Part shown: positions 15,390 through 16,634 of the stretch, piece by piece
How the letters are laid out: each line of letters opens with the position of its first letter
Numbering within the stretch: the stretch's first letter is position 1
Origin: Caldifarciminota bacterium
GTDB lineage: Bacteria > Hydrothermota > Hydrothermia > LBFQ01 > DSFT01
Assembly (NCBI GenBank): GCA_025060695.1
Contig: JANXBH010000022.1
Span: 1 to 16,634, forward strand
Reading direction: 5' to 3'
Length of the DNA: 16,634 bases
Program-made: the position numbers and the translations under genes
Notes under the pieces: model-generated
What the model saw: the letters and a program-made list of their open reading frames with translations, nothing else
Database searches by the model: none
Told to the model about the DNA's origin: nothing

Positions 15390-15422
15390 GGGACGAAAAA
15401 AGGCACGGGTTTTTATCGTCCC
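15390..15422 (+). repeat. Inverted repeat joining leader end to first CRISPR repeat
   Basis: GGGACGA in the leader (15390-15396) is the exact complement of TCGTCCC in repeat 1 (15416-15422). After one A-A mismatch, four more A:T pairs extend the stem, leaving a loop of about 8-9 nt (GGCACGGG). This leader-proximal hairpin would compete with the repeat's own internal stem. Confidence 0.55.
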
Positions 15423-15609
15423 TATGAGGGATTGAAACTCCCATACAAAACGTCAACTACTGTTTCCCTATTTTCCTCGTTTTTATCGTCCCTATGAGGG
15501 ATTGAAACTTACTTCCCATAATCCGAAATAGTTCTTGTAGAGAGTTTTTATCGTCCCTATGAGGGATTGAAACTTTGCAAGCTTTCAGGCATCAGTGGAA
15601 ATCCAACCC

Positions 15610-15639
15610 GTTTTTATCGTCCCTATGAGGGATTGAAGC
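15610..15639 (+). repeat. Variant CRISPR repeat (repeat 4)
   Basis: Position 29 of this repeat is G instead of A (ATTGAAGC rather than ATTGAAAC), changing the second-last base of the crRNA 5' handle for the following spacer. The sequence after it reads TTTTAGCGACC. Repeats 1-3, which should be younger, are canonical. Confidence 0.9.
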
Positions 15640-16538
15640 TTTTAGCGACCATAATCACAATTATAACAGCAGGGAGTTTTTATCGTCCCTATGAGGGATT
15701 GAAACTTTCAGAAGAGGAATCAGAGGAATCAGAGTGGAAGCGGAGTTTTTATCGTCCCTATGAGGGATTGAAACAATGCGCTTGGTATTGATTTAGAAAT
15801 AAAAGATGGCAAGTTTTTATCGTCCCTATGAGGGATTGAAACACTGGAAAATAGTTGTAGTTGCGATGATACTCGTTTTTGTTTTTATCGTCCCTATGAG
15901 GGATTGAAACTTTGCGTGGTGCATATATACATTCTTGTTTTTGCAATGTTTTTATCGTCCCTATGAGGGATTGAAACGGGAATGAAAATCATAATTCAAC
16001 AATCCAGAGACCGGTTTTTATCGTCCCTATGAGGGATTGAAACTTGAAATTGTTCCAAAAGTAGCTTCAATAAATAATAGTCATGCGTTTTTATCGTCCC
16101 TATGAGGGATTGAAACTATTTTTGTATTTCAGATCTCTGCCTTTTTATCTCGTGGTTTTTATCGTCCCTATGAGGGATTGAAACTTTCCCGTGCAAAAAT
16201 ATTATTTCCAGAGTTGTTCCTGTTTTTATCGTCCCTATGAGGGATTGAAACATGTATGGCTTCTAAAAAGGAGGAGGTAAGAATATGAGGTTTTTATCGT
16301 CCCTATGAGGGATTGAAACCAAGAAATATTGACAATTCCACAAGAAGAATTTATTGTTTTTATCGTCCCTATGAGGGATTGAAACATATATTTGCAAGCC
16401 CTGAAATATAAAGATGTAAAAGAGTTTTTATCGTCCCTATGAGGGATTGAAACCCGATTCATAGAAATAATTTTCAAGGTGAATAGACATGGTTTTTATC
16501 GTCCCTATGAGGGATTGAAACCGATATGCGTCAACTTT

Positions 16539-16624
16539 GTGATGATCCAATAGCCGTGTTTTTATCGTCCCTATGAGGGATTGAAACTAGTTCCACTTTG
16601 ATTGGACGGCTATTGGATCATCAC
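16539..16624. repeat. 19-bp inverted repeat shared by the last two spacers
   Basis: The 3' end of spacer 17 (16539-16557, gtgatgatccaatagccgt) is the exact reverse complement of the 3' end of spacer 18 (16606-16624, acggctattggatcatcac). The arms are separated by repeat 18 and the first 18 nt of spacer 18. The spacers thus derive from one locus, on opposite strands. Confidence 0.97.
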
Positions 16625-16634
16625 GTTTTTATCG

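Larger units (their letters stand above)
14603..15408. other. Gene-free AT-rich region ending in the CRISPR leader
   Basis: About 800 bp between the gyrB promoter and the first CRISPR repeat contains no credible gene. It is even richer in A/T than the genes. TTGACA-type words recur in both orientations (14634, 14649, 14869, 15246, and AAATTGTCA at 14751). Other content is a 13-bp direct repeat, a G-rich tract (15278-15294), a promoter-like pair (15239-15268) and TTAAAGG twice in tandem (15377-15390). The last 150 bp or so most likely form the CRISPR leader, because the repeat orientation (ATTGAAAC at the 3' end) predicts rightward transcription. I see no tRNA, no DnaA-box cluster and no cas remnant. 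Confidence 0.6.
15409..16634 (+). CRISPR. CRISPR array, 18 complete repeats plus one cut by the window end
   Basis: The 30-bp repeat begins GTTTTTATCG, contains the 5-bp stem TCCCT-ATG-AGGGA (positions 11-23) and ends TTGAAAC, so the crRNA 5' handle would be ATTGAAAC. Repeats start at 15409, 15479, 15544, 15610, 15676, 15745, 15813, 15881, 15948, 16014, 16087, 16155, 16222, 16290, 16356, 16424, 16492, 16558 and 16625 (partial). The 18 spacers are 35-43 nt, mostly 36-38. All full repeats look identical except the fourth. Repeat orientation and the flanking AT-rich leader place the newest spacers on the left. This kind of repeat is common with type I-A/I-B and type III systems of thermophiles, but without cas genes the type cannot be set. 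Confidence 0.99.

Noticed and set aside
16322-16335. 14-nt match of spacer 14 (AGAAATATTGACAA) to the leader-side region at 14869-14882, a possible self-target
   Set aside because: The match covers under half the spacer and does not extend on either side. A real self-target should match nearly the whole spacer.
15567-16477. Open reading frames of 62-80 codons within the array on both strands, each with a recurring peptide
   Set aside because: They arise because the CRISPR repeat is open in several frames; the recurring peptides are translations of the repeat.

Overview
The window is AT-rich DNA from a bacterium with a Gram-negative-type envelope. A TonB-type energy transducer implies an outer membrane, and the MreB/MreC shape proteins and alanine racemase imply a peptidoglycan wall. 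The low GC content, lysine- and isoleucine-rich proteins and a 30-bp CRISPR repeat ending ATTGAAAC suggest a thermophile, possibly of an uncultivated phylum such as WOR-3/Hydrothermae. That placement is a guess from gene content and not shown by the sequence. Only the CRISPR locus is accessory; the rest is a compact core chromosome.

Layout. A forward aldehyde dehydrogenase gene (53-1534) converges on a leftward five-gene envelope operon, read from right to left: mreB, mreC, an FHA-TM-TPR protein, a PAP2 phosphatase and a sugar nucleotidyltransferase (6322 down to 1543). Back to back with mreB, 38 bp away, is forward alr (6361-7386), followed by the nicotinate phosphoribosyltransferase gene (7406-8713). 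The latter converges, with 14 bp of overlap, on a second leftward operon: tonB, a DsbA-like thioredoxin-fold protein and a GT4 glycosyltransferase (11230 down to 8700). A third leftward operon is gyrB, a 70-aa membrane protein and a Memo-family protein (14587 down to 11368). About 800 bp of very AT-rich, gene-free DNA then leads to a CRISPR array (15409 to the window edge) with 18 complete repeats, the first 10 nt of a nineteenth, and 18 spacers. No cas gene is present.

How it works together. Much of the window serves the cell envelope. MreB/MreC direct elongation, alr supplies D-alanine, and the PAP2 enzyme and nucleotidyltransferase fit lipid-carrier or sugar-nucleotide metabolism. TonB, the periplasmic thiol-disulfide protein and the glycosyltransferase are also envelope functions.

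Expression signals. Seven genes, six of them lacking a Shine-Dalgarno sequence, are preceded by a near-identical box, CTWTAAAATTT. In those six it ends only 5-9 nt before the start codon, which points to largely leaderless transcription. tonB is the exception, with a textbook Shine-Dalgarno and a longer leader. The most striking CRISPR observation is that the last two spacers share a 19-nt segment in opposite orientation, so they come from overlapping protospacers on opposite strands.
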